Positions 8,619-17,378 of a stretch of 64,000 nt of DNA are shown in pieces. Under the pieces are notes generated by a model. It was not told where the DNA came from, made no database searches, and saw only the letters and a list, made by a program, of their open reading frames with translations. Numbering within the stretch: position 1 is the stretch's first letter; each line of letters begins with the position of its first letter. Made by a program: the position numbers and the translations under genes. The stretch covers positions 78,881-142,880 of the forward strand of contig JAJDTL010000014.1 of NCBI GenBank assembly GCA_022827195.1, read 5' to 3'. The DNA comes from Caldilineaceae bacterium (GTDB lineage: Bacteria; Chloroflexota; Anaerolineae; Caldilineales; Caldilineaceae).

Positions 8619-10007
8619 TTAGCTCCGGGCCTCGGCCAAGTGAGCATCGAACTCGGCCTTGGCGTCGTCCATCGCCTCCTGCGTCGTCTTTTCACCGAGC
8701 AGGACTTCCTGCATCGCCTCGGCCATGCGATCACGGAAGACGAACGGCTCGATGCCGTACCAGCCGCAGCGCCAGGCAAAGGGTTCCGTGTTCTCCGGAA
8801 TCGTCGACATTCCTTCGATGCGGGATATTGCCATCAGGTCGACGTCCTTGGCCGGCCCTTCGGGCGCGGCCTCGATGTGCGCCACCGTCTCGTACGGTGA
8901 CTGACCGGCCAGGTTGGTGTACTGCTGCTGCATCTCCCAGTCGGTCGCCATCATGATCACGAGCTGGATCGCCTCCTCAAGGTATTCGCTGGAGGCGTTG
9001 GCCGCGTTGTGATTCGCGCCGATGCCGTGGCCCTTGCGCAGCGTCCACGGCAGGTGAATCACGTACTGCTCGAAGTCCAGCACGTTGTCAACAAAGGCCG
9101 ACGTGCCCAGCCTGGACATTGCCAGCTGCGACCGGTAGGTCCCGCCTTCGACAACCTCTTCGGCGGCCATTGTCGGCCCGACCTTGTCGCGGACCGTCAA
9201 ACCCAGCAGATTGTCCATCATCTCCACAAACTGCGGCTCGTGGATAAGTGTCTCGGTCTCCTGGTAGGTCCAGATTCCTTCGTCGAACAGCTCGCCGCCG
9301 TTCTGGTGGATCCAGGAGTGAGGACCCCACCACATTCCGCTGTAGACCTGGCCGAAGCCATACTGCTCGATGGTGCCGTCGTCCTTGCGCTTGGTTCCGG
9401 CTGTGATGAAGTTGTGGAAATCGTCCCAGTGCCACGTATCGAAATGGTCCGAGCCCCAGACCGGCAGATCGATTCCGGTCTCGTCGGCCATCTCCTTGTT
9501 GATCCAGATCAGCTGGGCTTCCTGTAGGAAGATGGAAAGGGCGTAGACGGTGCCTTCGTAGGCCGTTTCCACCCACGGGTCAACTGCGAACTTTTCAATG
9601 TCAAGGTCGGCCAGATTGATGGCCTCGTCGAGGGGGGCCCAGAGGCCGCTGGGGAAGAAGGTCCCGTTGAAGAAGGTGTCGGCCAGGAAGGCGTCGGGAG
9701 CGGTCCCGCCAACAAGCTGCGTGAGGAGCTTGTCATGATACCCGCCGAACGGGCTGGGCTGCTCCTGCACCTTGATCCCGGTCTTCTCGGTGAAAATCGG
9801 GATCATCTGGGTCACGTCTCCGAAGTAATCACCCCACCAGTGCGAAAAGGCGAGTTCGATCTCCATCTCTTCAGGCATCTCTTCCGCCGCCGTCTCCTCT
9901 GCAGGAGCCGTTGCGGTCGGAGCGCAAGCCGTGGCCAGTATTCCTGCTGCCAGACCTGCCGAACCACGCAGAAAATCTCGTCGATTCATGTCTCTCTTTT
10001 TCGCCAT
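8619..10007 (-). CDS. Twin-arginine lipoprotein sugar-binding protein (CUT1)
   Basis: 462 residues. Tat motif NRRDFLRGS (8-16), hydrophobic region AGLAAGILATAC with lipobox Cys near residue 28, then an Ala/Glu-rich linker. Mature domain features are ELAFSHWWGDYFGD near the N-terminus, GGTAPDAFLADTFFNGTF, and repeated Trp-rich patches (FDTWHWDDFHNF) typical of SBP family 1 sugar binders. The start has AAAGGAG at a suitable distance. It is clearly paralogous to 17379-18755 (same signal region, same SHWWGDY and MADETGI motifs), so systems 1 and 3 descend from a duplicated transporter operon. A TTGACA promoter lies about 280 bases upstream. The ligand is probably a sugar; identity unknown. Confidence 0.93.
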   Translation of the reverse strand: MAKKRDMNRRDFLRGSAGLAAGILATACAPTATAPAEETAAEEMPEEMEIELAFSHWWGDYFGDVTQMIPIFTEKTGIKVQEQPSPFGGYHDKLLTQLVGGTAPDAFLADTFFNGTFFPSGLWAPLDEAINLADLDIEKFAVDPWVETAYEGTVYALSIFLQEAQLIWINKEMADETGIDLPVWGSDHFDTWHWDDFHNFITAGTKRKDDGTIEQYGFGQVYSGMWWGPHSWIHQNGGELFDEGIWTYQETETLIHEPQFVEMMDNLLGLTVRDKVGPTMAAEEVVEGGTYRSQLAMSRLGTSAFVDNVLDFEQYVIHLPWTLRKGHGIGANHNAANASSEYLEEAIQLVIMMATDWEMQQQYTNLAGQSPYETVAHIEAAPEGPAKDVDLMAISRIEGMSTIPENTEPFAWRCGWYGIEPFVFRDRMAEAMQEVLLGEKTTQEAMDDAKAEFDAHLAEARS

Positions 10008-10444
10008 CGCTTTCTTCTCCTTTGTGAGGTTGAGGAGCTTCTACCTCGCCAAAATTGGGCGGGCAGGGTTACTTAAGCGTGATTTCTCTCAGATTTCCCC
10101 CCTTTCGAGCCCGTGATGAGCGCAACAAAGGACAAAGAACCTGTGCCATCTTAGTCCGCGTCTCTCGAGCAATTTGGTGAATTCGATTTCGAGGAATGCC
10201 AGCGACGGCTCGTTCACCGCACGGCATTAGTTCAGCACCGGCAATGCCAGACCCTTGAAACTTTCCGATCTGAAAATGATAATATAGTCTATAGCGGCTA
10301 AGGCATGTTGTCAATGCGCGAAAACTCAGCAAGTTTGGACCTCTCCCCTTGTCACGAAGCGCTTGTTCGGACACGAATCAAGCAACGCCGGGCACAAGGA
10401 CAGGGCCGCAGAAAGCCTGCTGACACCGCAACAGGTCAACCGGG
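10008..10444. other. Divergent intergenic region
   Basis: 437 bases between the divergently transcribed binding-protein gene (minus) and the BNR propeller gene (plus). It contains an AT-rich patch near 10280 and one good sigma-70-type promoter pointing left. I see no protein or RNA gene in it. Confidence 0.55.
10286..10314 (-). promoter_or_regulatory. Sigma-70-type promoter for the first CUT1 operon
   Basis: On the minus strand TTGACA (10309-10314) is followed after 17 bases by TAGACT (10286-10291) in an AT-rich patch. It would leave a leader of about 270 bases before the binding-protein start at 10007. Confidence 0.6.
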
Positions 10445-11410
10445 ATGAAACGGATATCGCGGATCGAGGATGTTGTTCTGGAAGTCGCCGTCTCGCCGGA
10501 ATTCGCGCGCGATCGGATATGCTTTGCAGCCGCTCTTTCCGGCTTGTACCGCTCTGACGATGGCGGGCAGACCTGGGTTTCGACCGTACCGGCAGAAGAG
10601 GCAGTCTCCGTCTTCACCGCCGCTCTTTCTCCCGAATTCGGCCGTGATCACAGGCTCTTCGCCGGCCTGGAGGGAGGCGTGCTGCGCTCGTGGGATGGCG
10701 GGCAGAACTGGGCCGCGGCGGTGCTTCCACTGCCGCCGCCGCAGGTCCTGTCCCTCGTCGTCTCGCCGGCCTTCGCCAAGGACAGCACTGTGTTCGCAGG
10801 CACCGCCGAAGATGGGGTCTTCCGTTCCAACGACGGCGGAGTCTCGTGGACTTCGTCGAACTTCGGGCTGCTTGATCGAAATGTATTGTGCCTGGTGTTG
10901 TCGCCCCAATTCGAATGCGATGACACCCTTTTCGTCGGTGTTGAAAGCGGCGTCTACAGGAGCACGAACGGTGGGCGGGCCTGGCGCGGGCTAGACTTCC
11001 CAGTCGAGGCGGGGCCCGTACTCGACCTGGCCATTTCTCCTGACTTCGCCGTCGACAGCTTGCTCTACGCCGGAACGGACGCCAGTGGTCTGCTGGCTTC
11101 GGCTGATCGCGGCGACAGTTGGGCACAGGTCCAGGCCGGCATGCTATCCAGCGCAACCGGGCGGGTTTCACCTGGGGATGGGCGGCATCAGGCGATCAAT
11201 GCGATTGCTTTGTCGCCCGACTTTCCCCACCAGCCGGACATTCTGGTCGCGGCGCAAGAGGGGTTGTACGTCTCGCGAGACCAGGGCCTCTCCTGGTCTG
11301 TCCGCGCGCCGACCGCCGGAGTGTTGACCCTGGCGGCCCCCTACGGATTCTCGGACCGGTCGCCGCTCCTGGTCGGCTTGGCGGAAGGCGGCGTCCAGTG
11401 GGTCGATTGA
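10445..11410 (+). CDS. BNR/Asp-box beta-propeller protein (YCF48/sialidase-like repeats)
   Basis: 321 residues built almost entirely of six or seven repeats of about 45 residues. Each carries a strand starting SPxF, a (L/V)FAG strand and an Asp-box of the form S-x-D-x-G-x-x-W: SDDGGQTW, SWDGGQNW, SNDGGVSW, STNGGRAW, SADRGDSW and SRDQGLSW. The fold should be a propeller like those of sialidases and HCF136/YCF48 proteins. There is no signal peptide or membrane segment, and no sialidase catalytic Arg/Tyr/Glu set that I can identify, so a binding or assembly role in the cytoplasm is more likely than glycosidase activity. It stands alone, divergent from the CUT1 operon and convergent with the GH127-like gene. 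Confidence 0.85.
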   Translation: MKRISRIEDVVLEVAVSPEFARDRICFAAALSGLYRSDDGGQTWVSTVPAEEAVSVFTAALSPEFGRDHRLFAGLEGGVLRSWDGGQNWAAAVLPLPPPQVLSLVVSPAFAKDSTVFAGTAEDGVFRSNDGGVSWTSSNFGLLDRNVLCLVLSPQFECDDTLFVGVESGVYRSTNGGRAWRGLDFPVEAGPVLDLAISPDFAVDSLLYAGTDASGLLASADRGDSWAQVQAGMLSSATGRVSPGDGRHQAINAIALSPDFPHQPDILVAAQEGLYVSRDQGLSWSVRAPTAGVLTLAAPYGFSDRSPLLVGLAEGGVQWVD

Positions 11411-11449
11411 GATCTCGTGTGTATCTCCCTTTGGAATGCAAGAGATCAC

Positions 11450-11478
11450 GCGCAGATCGACTGAACCGTGATCTGCGC
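11450..11478. terminator. Hairpin between convergent genes
   Basis: The arms GCGCAGATC (11450-11458) and GATCTGCGC (11470-11478) form a 9-bp stem with an 11-base loop between the converging ends of the BNR gene and the GH127-like gene. No T-run follows on either strand, so a bidirectional terminator role is only tentative. Confidence 0.4.
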
Positions 11479-11592
11479 AATCAGGGGGCAAGCGTCCCGT
11501 CTTCTCCTGCACAATATGGGGTGCAGGCAGAGGGGTGTTCTCAAGGTAAACCTGCATGTGTGATTGTCGCTCCGGTCGGACCGGAGAGAGCG

Positions 11593-13482
11593 TCACCATA
11601 GAACAGTCTCTTTCGAAACAAAACGGGAGACCTTCTTGATGGGCGCCTTGTCGCGTTTGAAGTGGTCCCTCTGATAAAGGGGGCAGAGTTCACCCTGGGG
11701 ATCGATTTCGACCACAGTGTTCCCTCTCAAGGTCAGTTTGAAGGGCTTGTCTCCGATGACGCTGAATAGGGTTTCCTCCCTCATTGGAAATTCGATCGTT
11801 ACCACGTCGCCCGCGGTCAGTCCACTGACTTCGACGTAGTCATTCGACCAGGCAAAGTCTCGACGGCTCCCATTTACCTTGCAGGATACTTTTCCGCGGT
11901 CTGTCCAACTTGGGATACGGGTCGCAACTGCGGCTGTCTCTTTAATCTTGAGTACGACCTTCCCTTCGTATGGCAGGTAGCTGTCGACGTCAAGCCAGGA
12001 AGAGGCCCGATTCAATAGCAGATTCACCTTGGCCAGATCACCTTCCTTAGTCAAAATGCTGTCCCAGATCCAGAAATAGGTCCTGGAGGCGTTCCCGGTG
12101 CAGCAGGCGTGCCCCATCTTGAGGCCCCAATCGTTGGGCAAGGAAGAGATGGAGAATCCTCCTATCGCTCGTTCGATTTCGTCGCTCTCCCAGGGCTCCA
12201 CTGGCCGCTCCTGGAACAGTTCGCGTTCGTACAGGTTGTCGAGGAAAACGCGCAATTGACTATGCGTCATCTGGCCTTCAACGTACTGATTACGCAGCCA
12301 GCGGTCGGCATCCTCCCAGAAATCGCCCGCTCCGGCCAGGGTCAGCTTTAGAGCCAGCCCGACCATATCCGCTACCTCGCACAGTTCGCACGTATTGTCG
12401 CGCGCGTCCAGTGACTTGTACCCGTGCTCTGCCAGTTCCTCACCGGGCCAGTATCCCCCCCAGCCTTCACGGTATGGAACGGATCCGCGCGCGTGTTCGG
12501 CGAAGAAACCGACCAATGAGTCGCCGACCGCCTTCCCGTATTCGTAGCAACGGACGACGAAAGCAAGAAGCTCCATGTCATCGGTAAGCGTGGCGTATTC
12601 AAACATAGCCAGCAGGGAGGCCGTGGCGGTGTGGAAGTGCGACAGCAGCCAGCGCCCATCCTTTTCAAAGCCTCGGGTTATCTTCAATACACCTCTGATG
12701 ATTTTGCCCGCAAGCTCAAGCGCCGGCTCATAGCCGGTAAGCCTGTAGTAGATACACAGACTGCGGGAACACTGAAAGTTGATCTCGTGGGCCCGGATCA
12801 GATCGGTGAACCATCCCCGACCGCCGGCAGGGTCTTTGAGTGTCTCCGCCGTGTCCCGCGCGGTGAACCACATCCTCACATCCAGTTCTGTATCGAGCGG
12901 TTCTCTGATCGTGAAGTAGACAAAGTCCTGTTCCGCCACGCCCAATTCCGTCAACCGCGATATCTTTTTCTCCACCAGAGTACGCCAAAGTGGATTCCCG
13001 TCGCGCTGATACCACATGCAAAGCGTCAGAATGAGGCGACCTTCAGCCTCGACCAGGCCATATGGCTCCTCGAACGGCGGCCGACCGGGCGATCGGTCTT
13101 CGGGCTTGTCAGTCACATACGGCGGTGTATAGACCGCGCCGTCCTCCGCGGTCAAACGAAGAAGACTCTCCATAAAGTGCTTGTCCGACTCAAGGTTGAA
13201 GGCGCTTCCACTCATTATGCGCAGGAGAGGCAGGGATTCCAGATGCTTCGCTTCACACACAGGAGCGCGGCTGGCGAATCCGATGGCGGGGGGCCGTCTG
13301 TCGAACTCGGCGGTCGTGGCCATCTGATAGTCCCTGTCCGGGTCTAGCATCTGCGTAATCGCGTGAATCGAGAGCTCTGCCTTCTCAGCCAGGTCCAAGG
13401 TGTCCGGAACATCAGCTTCATAGCGCTCACCTGCGTAATTGGGGACAGAGATTGCGGGCAGGTTCTCGTCTGGATAGCGCAT
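11593..13482 (-). CDS. GH127-like (DUF1680-type) glycosidase family protein
   Basis: 629 residues from the ATG at 13482, preceded by a strong AAGGAGAG site; longer starts would overlap the sulfatase gene. Residues of about 90-480 look like an alpha/alpha barrel of helical hairpins and the last 140 like beta-sandwich domains. The signature is C365-E366-L-C368 plus H458-A-C460-C461-TGN, which matches the Glu-x-Cys and Cys-Cys zinc site of GH127 beta-L-arabinofuranosidases such as HypBA1, where one Cys is the proposed nucleophile. Overall similarity is low, so the sugar may differ. No signal peptide is seen. It is downstream of the sulfatase-like gene with a 28-base gap and belongs to the same transport operon, pointing to stepwise breakdown of an imported decorated saccharide. 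Confidence 0.75.
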   Translation of the reverse strand: MRYPDENLPAISVPNYAGERYEADVPDTLDLAEKAELSIHAITQMLDPDRDYQMATTAEFDRRPPAIGFASRAPVCEAKHLESLPLLRIMSGSAFNLESDKHFMESLLRLTAEDGAVYTPPYVTDKPEDRSPGRPPFEEPYGLVEAEGRLILTLCMWYQRDGNPLWRTLVEKKISRLTELGVAEQDFVYFTIREPLDTELDVRMWFTARDTAETLKDPAGGRGWFTDLIRAHEINFQCSRSLCIYYRLTGYEPALELAGKIIRGVLKITRGFEKDGRWLLSHFHTATASLLAMFEYATLTDDMELLAFVVRCYEYGKAVGDSLVGFFAEHARGSVPYREGWGGYWPGEELAEHGYKSLDARDNTCELCEVADMVGLALKLTLAGAGDFWEDADRWLRNQYVEGQMTHSQLRVFLDNLYERELFQERPVEPWESDEIERAIGGFSISSLPNDWGLKMGHACCTGNASRTYFWIWDSILTKEGDLAKVNLLLNRASSWLDVDSYLPYEGKVVLKIKETAAVATRIPSWTDRGKVSCKVNGSRRDFAWSNDYVEVSGLTAGDVVTIEFPMREETLFSVIGDKPFKLTLRGNTVVEIDPQGELCPLYQRDHFKRDKAPIKKVSRFVSKETVLW

Positions 13483-13510
13483 GCGTCTCTCCTTTTGAAG
13501 AGCGGTTTTC

Positions 13511-14959
13511 TCAGCTAGGAAACCGCAGTTCTCTGAAGTAGCCCCATGTCTTGAGGTTGCGAATGTAGGGCGTGTAATGTCTCGCCAGCTTATCACCGTA
13601 GTCGCGCTGTTCGATGCTCAGCAAAAAGCCCTCCAGTTTCTTGCGCATTGCCGAAGCTCTTGAACTCTCGGTCGCGATCAGATTGTTCGTCTCGCCCGGA
13701 TCGGTTCTTATGTCAAAGATCATGTCGTTGCCGTCGGAGCACCAGATGTACTTCCAGTCCAGCGTGCGCAAGGCCTTTAGCGATTGCATCCAGGACCGGT
13801 AATCCATATCGTTCTCGACAAACCACTCTGCTTCCAGGAGGAGCGGCTGATGTTCGGCGATGATGAACTCTCTGACCGGCTCGTTGCTCCAGGTGGGAAT
13901 CAGGCTTACGCCTTGCATTTCCCATCTGATGGCGGTCTCTTCCAGTTCCAACAGGTCAAGTATGGTAGGGAACCAGTCGCAGATTTGCACAAGGTGGCTG
14001 ACCCGCGTTGCCTCCGGCACAACGCCCGGACAACGAACGATCAGCGGTGTGTGGAGCAGGTCGTCGAACAACGCCAGTGGTTCGTGTCCCAGAAAGCCGT
14101 CCCGGTCCAAAAGGTCACCGTGATCGCCGGTGATGATAAGCAGTGTATCGTCGAGAATCTCTTTGGCTGTCAGGTAATCAAAGAGAAGGCCCATCCTGTG
14201 ATCAAGGCAAGCTGTTTCGCCATCATAGAGGCCCTTGAGGATTTCCCAGTCTCTCCCATTCATGTAGCCGCCCGGCCGGTTTGGGACGAGTCCCATACAT
14301 TGCAAATATACGTCCTGATTGACTTCAAGAGCTTCGTGGTCGGAAACACCCTCTGGCAAGAACCTGCCGCGAAAAGGTTGCGGCGCCCAGACTGTCAGAT
14401 GCGGGTCGGTGCATCGAATCATCATGAAGAACGGTTTCTCGGGATCGTATCTGTTCTCAAACCACTCCTTTACCAGTCGGATTGCCCTCGTGGAGCCGGA
14501 GTCCTCCCCTTCAGCATACTTGAAAACGGGCCTGGCTTCTGAACCTGCGTTAATCTCTTCACCGTGCCGGAAGATTGGAATGAACTCCTCGAATCCTCGG
14601 CAAAGATCTGTTTCATCGCGGCTGACCCAGCCTGAGGATGCCGCGGAAACTTCGGCCAGGGCCACAGTCTGGTATCCGGTGCGGCTGAGGAGTTCGGCCA
14701 GGGTGGGTATCTCACGCGATAGAAAGTTGAAGGAGGCGCCCGCGCCGTGGCCTGACTGATATTTGCCTGTGAAGAGGGAAGCGAATGAAGGCACGGTCCA
14801 GGCCGCTGTTACGAAGTGATTCTCGTAGACGATCCCCTCACCGGCTATAGTCTGAAGGTTTGGCGTCGTCTCCTTGTCGAAGCCGTACGGCGTCATGTTG
14901 CGAACCGATTGCGTATCCATCACAAAGATCAGAATGTTGGGCCTGTTCTTGTTCGTCAC
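13511..14959 (-). CDS. Sulfatase/alkaline-phosphatase superfamily hydrolase with Thr at the formylglycine position
   Basis: 482 residues with the sulfatase fold: RPNILIFVMDTQS at the N-terminus (metal Asp15), TTPNLQTIAGEGI, DPHLTVWAPQPF (His187) and ITGDHGDLL (metal Asp279, His280). The region that carries the formylglycine Cys in C-x-P-S-R is WTVPSFASLFTG, with Thr55 for Cys and Phe59 for Arg. So it cannot be matured by formylglycine-generating enzyme, and Thr would act directly, as in phosphonoacetate hydrolase, NPP or LTA-synthase relatives. The substrate may be a sulfate or a phosphodiester/phosphonate. The start codon is GTG with AGAGGGGAG upstream. There is no export signal. It is cotranscribed with the third CUT1 transporter and the GH127-like gene. 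Confidence 0.82.
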   Translation of the reverse strand: MTNKNRPNILIFVMDTQSVRNMTPYGFDKETTPNLQTIAGEGIVYENHFVTAAWTVPSFASLFTGKYQSGHGAGASFNFLSREIPTLAELLSRTGYQTVALAEVSAASSGWVSRDETDLCRGFEEFIPIFRHGEEINAGSEARPVFKYAEGEDSGSTRAIRLVKEWFENRYDPEKPFFMMIRCTDPHLTVWAPQPFRGRFLPEGVSDHEALEVNQDVYLQCMGLVPNRPGGYMNGRDWEILKGLYDGETACLDHRMGLLFDYLTAKEILDDTLLIITGDHGDLLDRDGFLGHEPLALFDDLLHTPLIVRCPGVVPEATRVSHLVQICDWFPTILDLLELEETAIRWEMQGVSLIPTWSNEPVREFIIAEHQPLLLEAEWFVENDMDYRSWMQSLKALRTLDWKYIWCSDGNDMIFDIRTDPGETNNLIATESSRASAMRKKLEGFLLSIEQRDYGDKLARHYTPYIRNLKTWGYFRELRFPS

Positions 14960-15175
14960 AGCGTCAACTCCCCTCTTATGGGCGTGCCTAAACGCGGTTG
15001 CGTTCCGATTTCAGCCTGTCAATGAATCAGCTCGCCATGACGGTCACGTGCGGGAAACCGCAATTGGTCGGTATGCAGCGTTGATTCCGGGGCGGCCCGT
15101 CTCCCATTCAGCGGATGTTGCAACTATGCTGTCCTGAAGGGGAGGGTCGACTTGTCGGGGCGGCGCTCGCTGAAC

Positions 15176-16072
15176 TCAACCCTTAACGCCGCTGATGACG
15201 ACGCCCTGGATGAAGTAGCGCTGGGCGAAAAAGAACACAAATAGGGGTGGCAGGCAGACCAAAAAGGCGACCGCCATAATCTGGTTCCAGGGATGACTAA
15301 TCGCATCAGACCCGTGGGGAATCCGCTGCCATTCTTGAAATGCAACGGCAAGTGTTCGCTTGTCCGGCGTGTTCAGGTAGATTAGCGGTGCCAGAACGTC
15401 GTTCCACTCCCACATGAAGGTAAAGATGGCGGTCGTCCCCAGCGCTGGCATCGACATGGGCAGAATAATGCGCCGGTAAATGCCGACGAAGCCGCAGCCG
15501 TCAATGCGCGCCGCATCGTCATATTCGGTGGGAATCGTCTGAAAGAACTGGCGCAGCAGGAAGATGAAAAAGGCCCCGCCCCCGAACCAGTAGGGCACGA
15601 TCAGCGGCTTGAACGAGTTCAGCCACCCCAAATCGCGAAAGAGCAGGTATTGAGGTATCAGCGTCACGTGGTATGGGATCATCAAGGTTCCCAGCACCAC
15701 GATAAAGAGTACGTTGCGTCCTGGAAAACGAAGCCGGGCGAAGGCATACGCGGCCATGCTGGACGTGAGCAGCCGCCCTGCCATAACGCCAAAGACTACG
15801 ATCAGCGTGTTGCGCGCGGAAGTCACGAAGGGAAACAGGCCGAACACGTCAGGATAGTTGGCCCACCTGATCTCGCGGGGGATGAAGCGCGGAGGGAACT
15901 CGAATACCTGTGTCTCCGGTTTCAGGGAGCTGCTGATTAGCCAGATCAAAGGGAGGGTGAACAGGAGGGCCAATGCCGCAATCGGGAGATAAACGGTGAA
16001 AATGCGGACCAGCGGCCGGACATTCCACGACCACTGCCGCCAGGCACAAAGGTCGGCCAACCGCGTGGTCAC
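15176..16072 (-). CDS. Carbohydrate ABC transporter permease, MalG type (third system)
   Basis: 298 residues, GTG start 3 bases after the stop of the MalF gene. The EAA loop is EYDDAARIDGCGFVGIYRRI followed by LPMSMPALG, and the C-terminus is IQGVVISGVKG. It is paralogous to 6435-7361 and 4959-5885 but more diverged. With 16076-17002 it forms the channel for the binding protein 17379-18755. A 216-base spacer separates it from the sulfatase-like gene, in which I see nothing special. Confidence 0.92.
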   Translation of the reverse strand: MTTRLADLCAWRQWSWNVRPLVRIFTVYLPIAALALLFTLPLIWLISSSLKPETQVFEFPPRFIPREIRWANYPDVFGLFPFVTSARNTLIVVFGVMAGRLLTSSMAAYAFARLRFPGRNVLFIVVLGTLMIPYHVTLIPQYLLFRDLGWLNSFKPLIVPYWFGGGAFFIFLLRQFFQTIPTEYDDAARIDGCGFVGIYRRIILPMSMPALGTTAIFTFMWEWNDVLAPLIYLNTPDKRTLAVAFQEWQRIPHGSDAISHPWNQIMAVAFLVCLPPLFVFFFAQRYFIQGVVISGVKG

Positions 16073-16075
16073 TGC

Positions 16076-17002
16076 TCAATTCTCCGATGATTCATAGTAT
16101 ACGAGACCCCCGGACAGCTTGAAGGTCACCAGCGTTGCTGCCATGATAATCAGAAAAAGCACCCACGCCAGGGCCGAGGCATAACCCATTCGAAAGTATT
16201 CCCAGCCGTTGCGGAAGAGATAGAGCACGTAGAAAAGGGAGGCGTTGGCCGGTCCGCCGGCGGTGACAAAGAAAGCGCTTGCGAACACCTGAAACGAACC
16301 GATGAGACCCATCAGAAAGTTGAAAAAGATGACTGGTGAGGTCATCGGCAGCGTGACGTGGTAGAAACGGCGCCAGGCGTTGGCACCATCCGCTTTGGCG
16401 GCGTCATAGAGGGCCGTCGGCACACCTTGCAACGCTGCCAGATATAACACCATGCCGCCTCCCACACCCCAAAGGCTCATGATAATGAAGGTGGGAATTA
16501 CCCATTCTCTGGAGCTGAACCACTCCGGCCCGTGGATGCCGACCTGCCTCAGCAGCCCATTGACCAGCCCAATGTTGGGATTAAATATCCAGGCAAAGAG
16601 GTAGGATACGGCAAGAATGGGTACAATCGACGGCATGAAAAAGGTTGTACGCCAGAAGGACAACCCCTTGATCTTCTGGTTCAGCATCAGCGCCAGCAGG
16701 TAACCCACGGCCACATTCAGCGGCACCGACCCAAAAGTGTAGTAAGTGGTGACCCGCAGCGACTGCCAGAAGTTCCTGTCGCGAATCATGGCAGTGTAGT
16801 TGTCCAACCCCGCTGCGGTCGCCGGCGTGATGATTTTGTAATGCGTGAAAGACAGGATAAACGAGACCAGGATCGGTCCCGCGGTGAAGACCACAAACCC
16901 GATGATCCAGGGGAGTACGAACAAGTAGGCAACCAAGACCTCTTGACGGCGCAGGTGTGAGCGCCACCAGGGTCGGCCGGCCAGCGAAGCACCAACCCCC
17001 AT
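16076..17002 (-). CDS. Carbohydrate ABC transporter permease, MalF/UgpA type (third system)
   Basis: 308 residues. The ATG at 17002 has AGGAGG 7 bases before it; an adjacent in-frame GTG is an alternative. The first membrane span is VLPWIIGFVVFTAGPILVS and the EAA loop is ALYDAAKADGANAWRRFYHV followed by TLPMTSPVIFF. The sequence closely follows the MalF permease at 7365-8291 along its length, so the two operons are duplicates. It is separated from its binding-protein gene by a 376-base spacer with several hairpins. Confidence 0.92.
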   Translation of the reverse strand: MGVGASLAGRPWWRSHLRRQEVLVAYLFVLPWIIGFVVFTAGPILVSFILSFTHYKIITPATAAGLDNYTAMIRDRNFWQSLRVTTYYTFGSVPLNVAVGYLLALMLNQKIKGLSFWRTTFFMPSIVPILAVSYLFAWIFNPNIGLVNGLLRQVGIHGPEWFSSREWVIPTFIIMSLWGVGGGMVLYLAALQGVPTALYDAAKADGANAWRRFYHVTLPMTSPVIFFNFLMGLIGSFQVFASAFFVTAGGPANASLFYVLYLFRNGWEYFRMGYASALAWVLFLIIMAATLVTFKLSGGLVYYESSEN

Positions 17003-17378
17003 CACAATCCCTCCTTCACACCCCGATTGCCAGCTTGTCGAGCAGTTCAGGCAGAGAACCCCCGGCCTTTTTCAGAACTGGGCAGACCCGGGGTTCTCAT
17101 GCTTGCCGCTGCCTGATGCGTCGTGACTTCTCCCAAGCGGGCATCCGCGAAATCGACAGGGGCGGCTCCAGGCATCCGCCTACCGTTCTTGGAATTGACG
17201 CAGACGCGGCCTTCGCCACCCGACGCACGGTGTTTGTGGTCTCTGTTGCAGTGAAGAAAGTGCTGCAACTGATCACTGGCGCACCAGTGATGTTCGCAAG
17301 TGAAGACGACCGCACGCCCGGTCTGGACAGGTCCGTAGCTATAACCTATGCAACCAGCCGGGCGCTTTCAGTCGCCCC
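17003..17378 (-). promoter_or_regulatory. Hairpin-rich binding protein-permease spacer
   Basis: No gene is seen in these 376 bases. They hold three inverted repeats: TCACTGG/CCAGTGA (17273-17279 and 17284-17290, loop of 4), GTTGCAG/CTGCAAC (17245-17251 and 17263-17269), and GAGAACCCC/GGGGTTCTC (17054-17062 and 17090-17098). The position matches the hairpin in the first operon, so differential expression of binding protein and permeases is likely. Confidence 0.55.

Noticed and set aside
14960..15175. A possible small gene between the sulfatase-like gene and the MalG-type permease
   Set aside because: The frames are short, lack a ribosome-binding site and show no conserved pattern; it is treated as a spacer.
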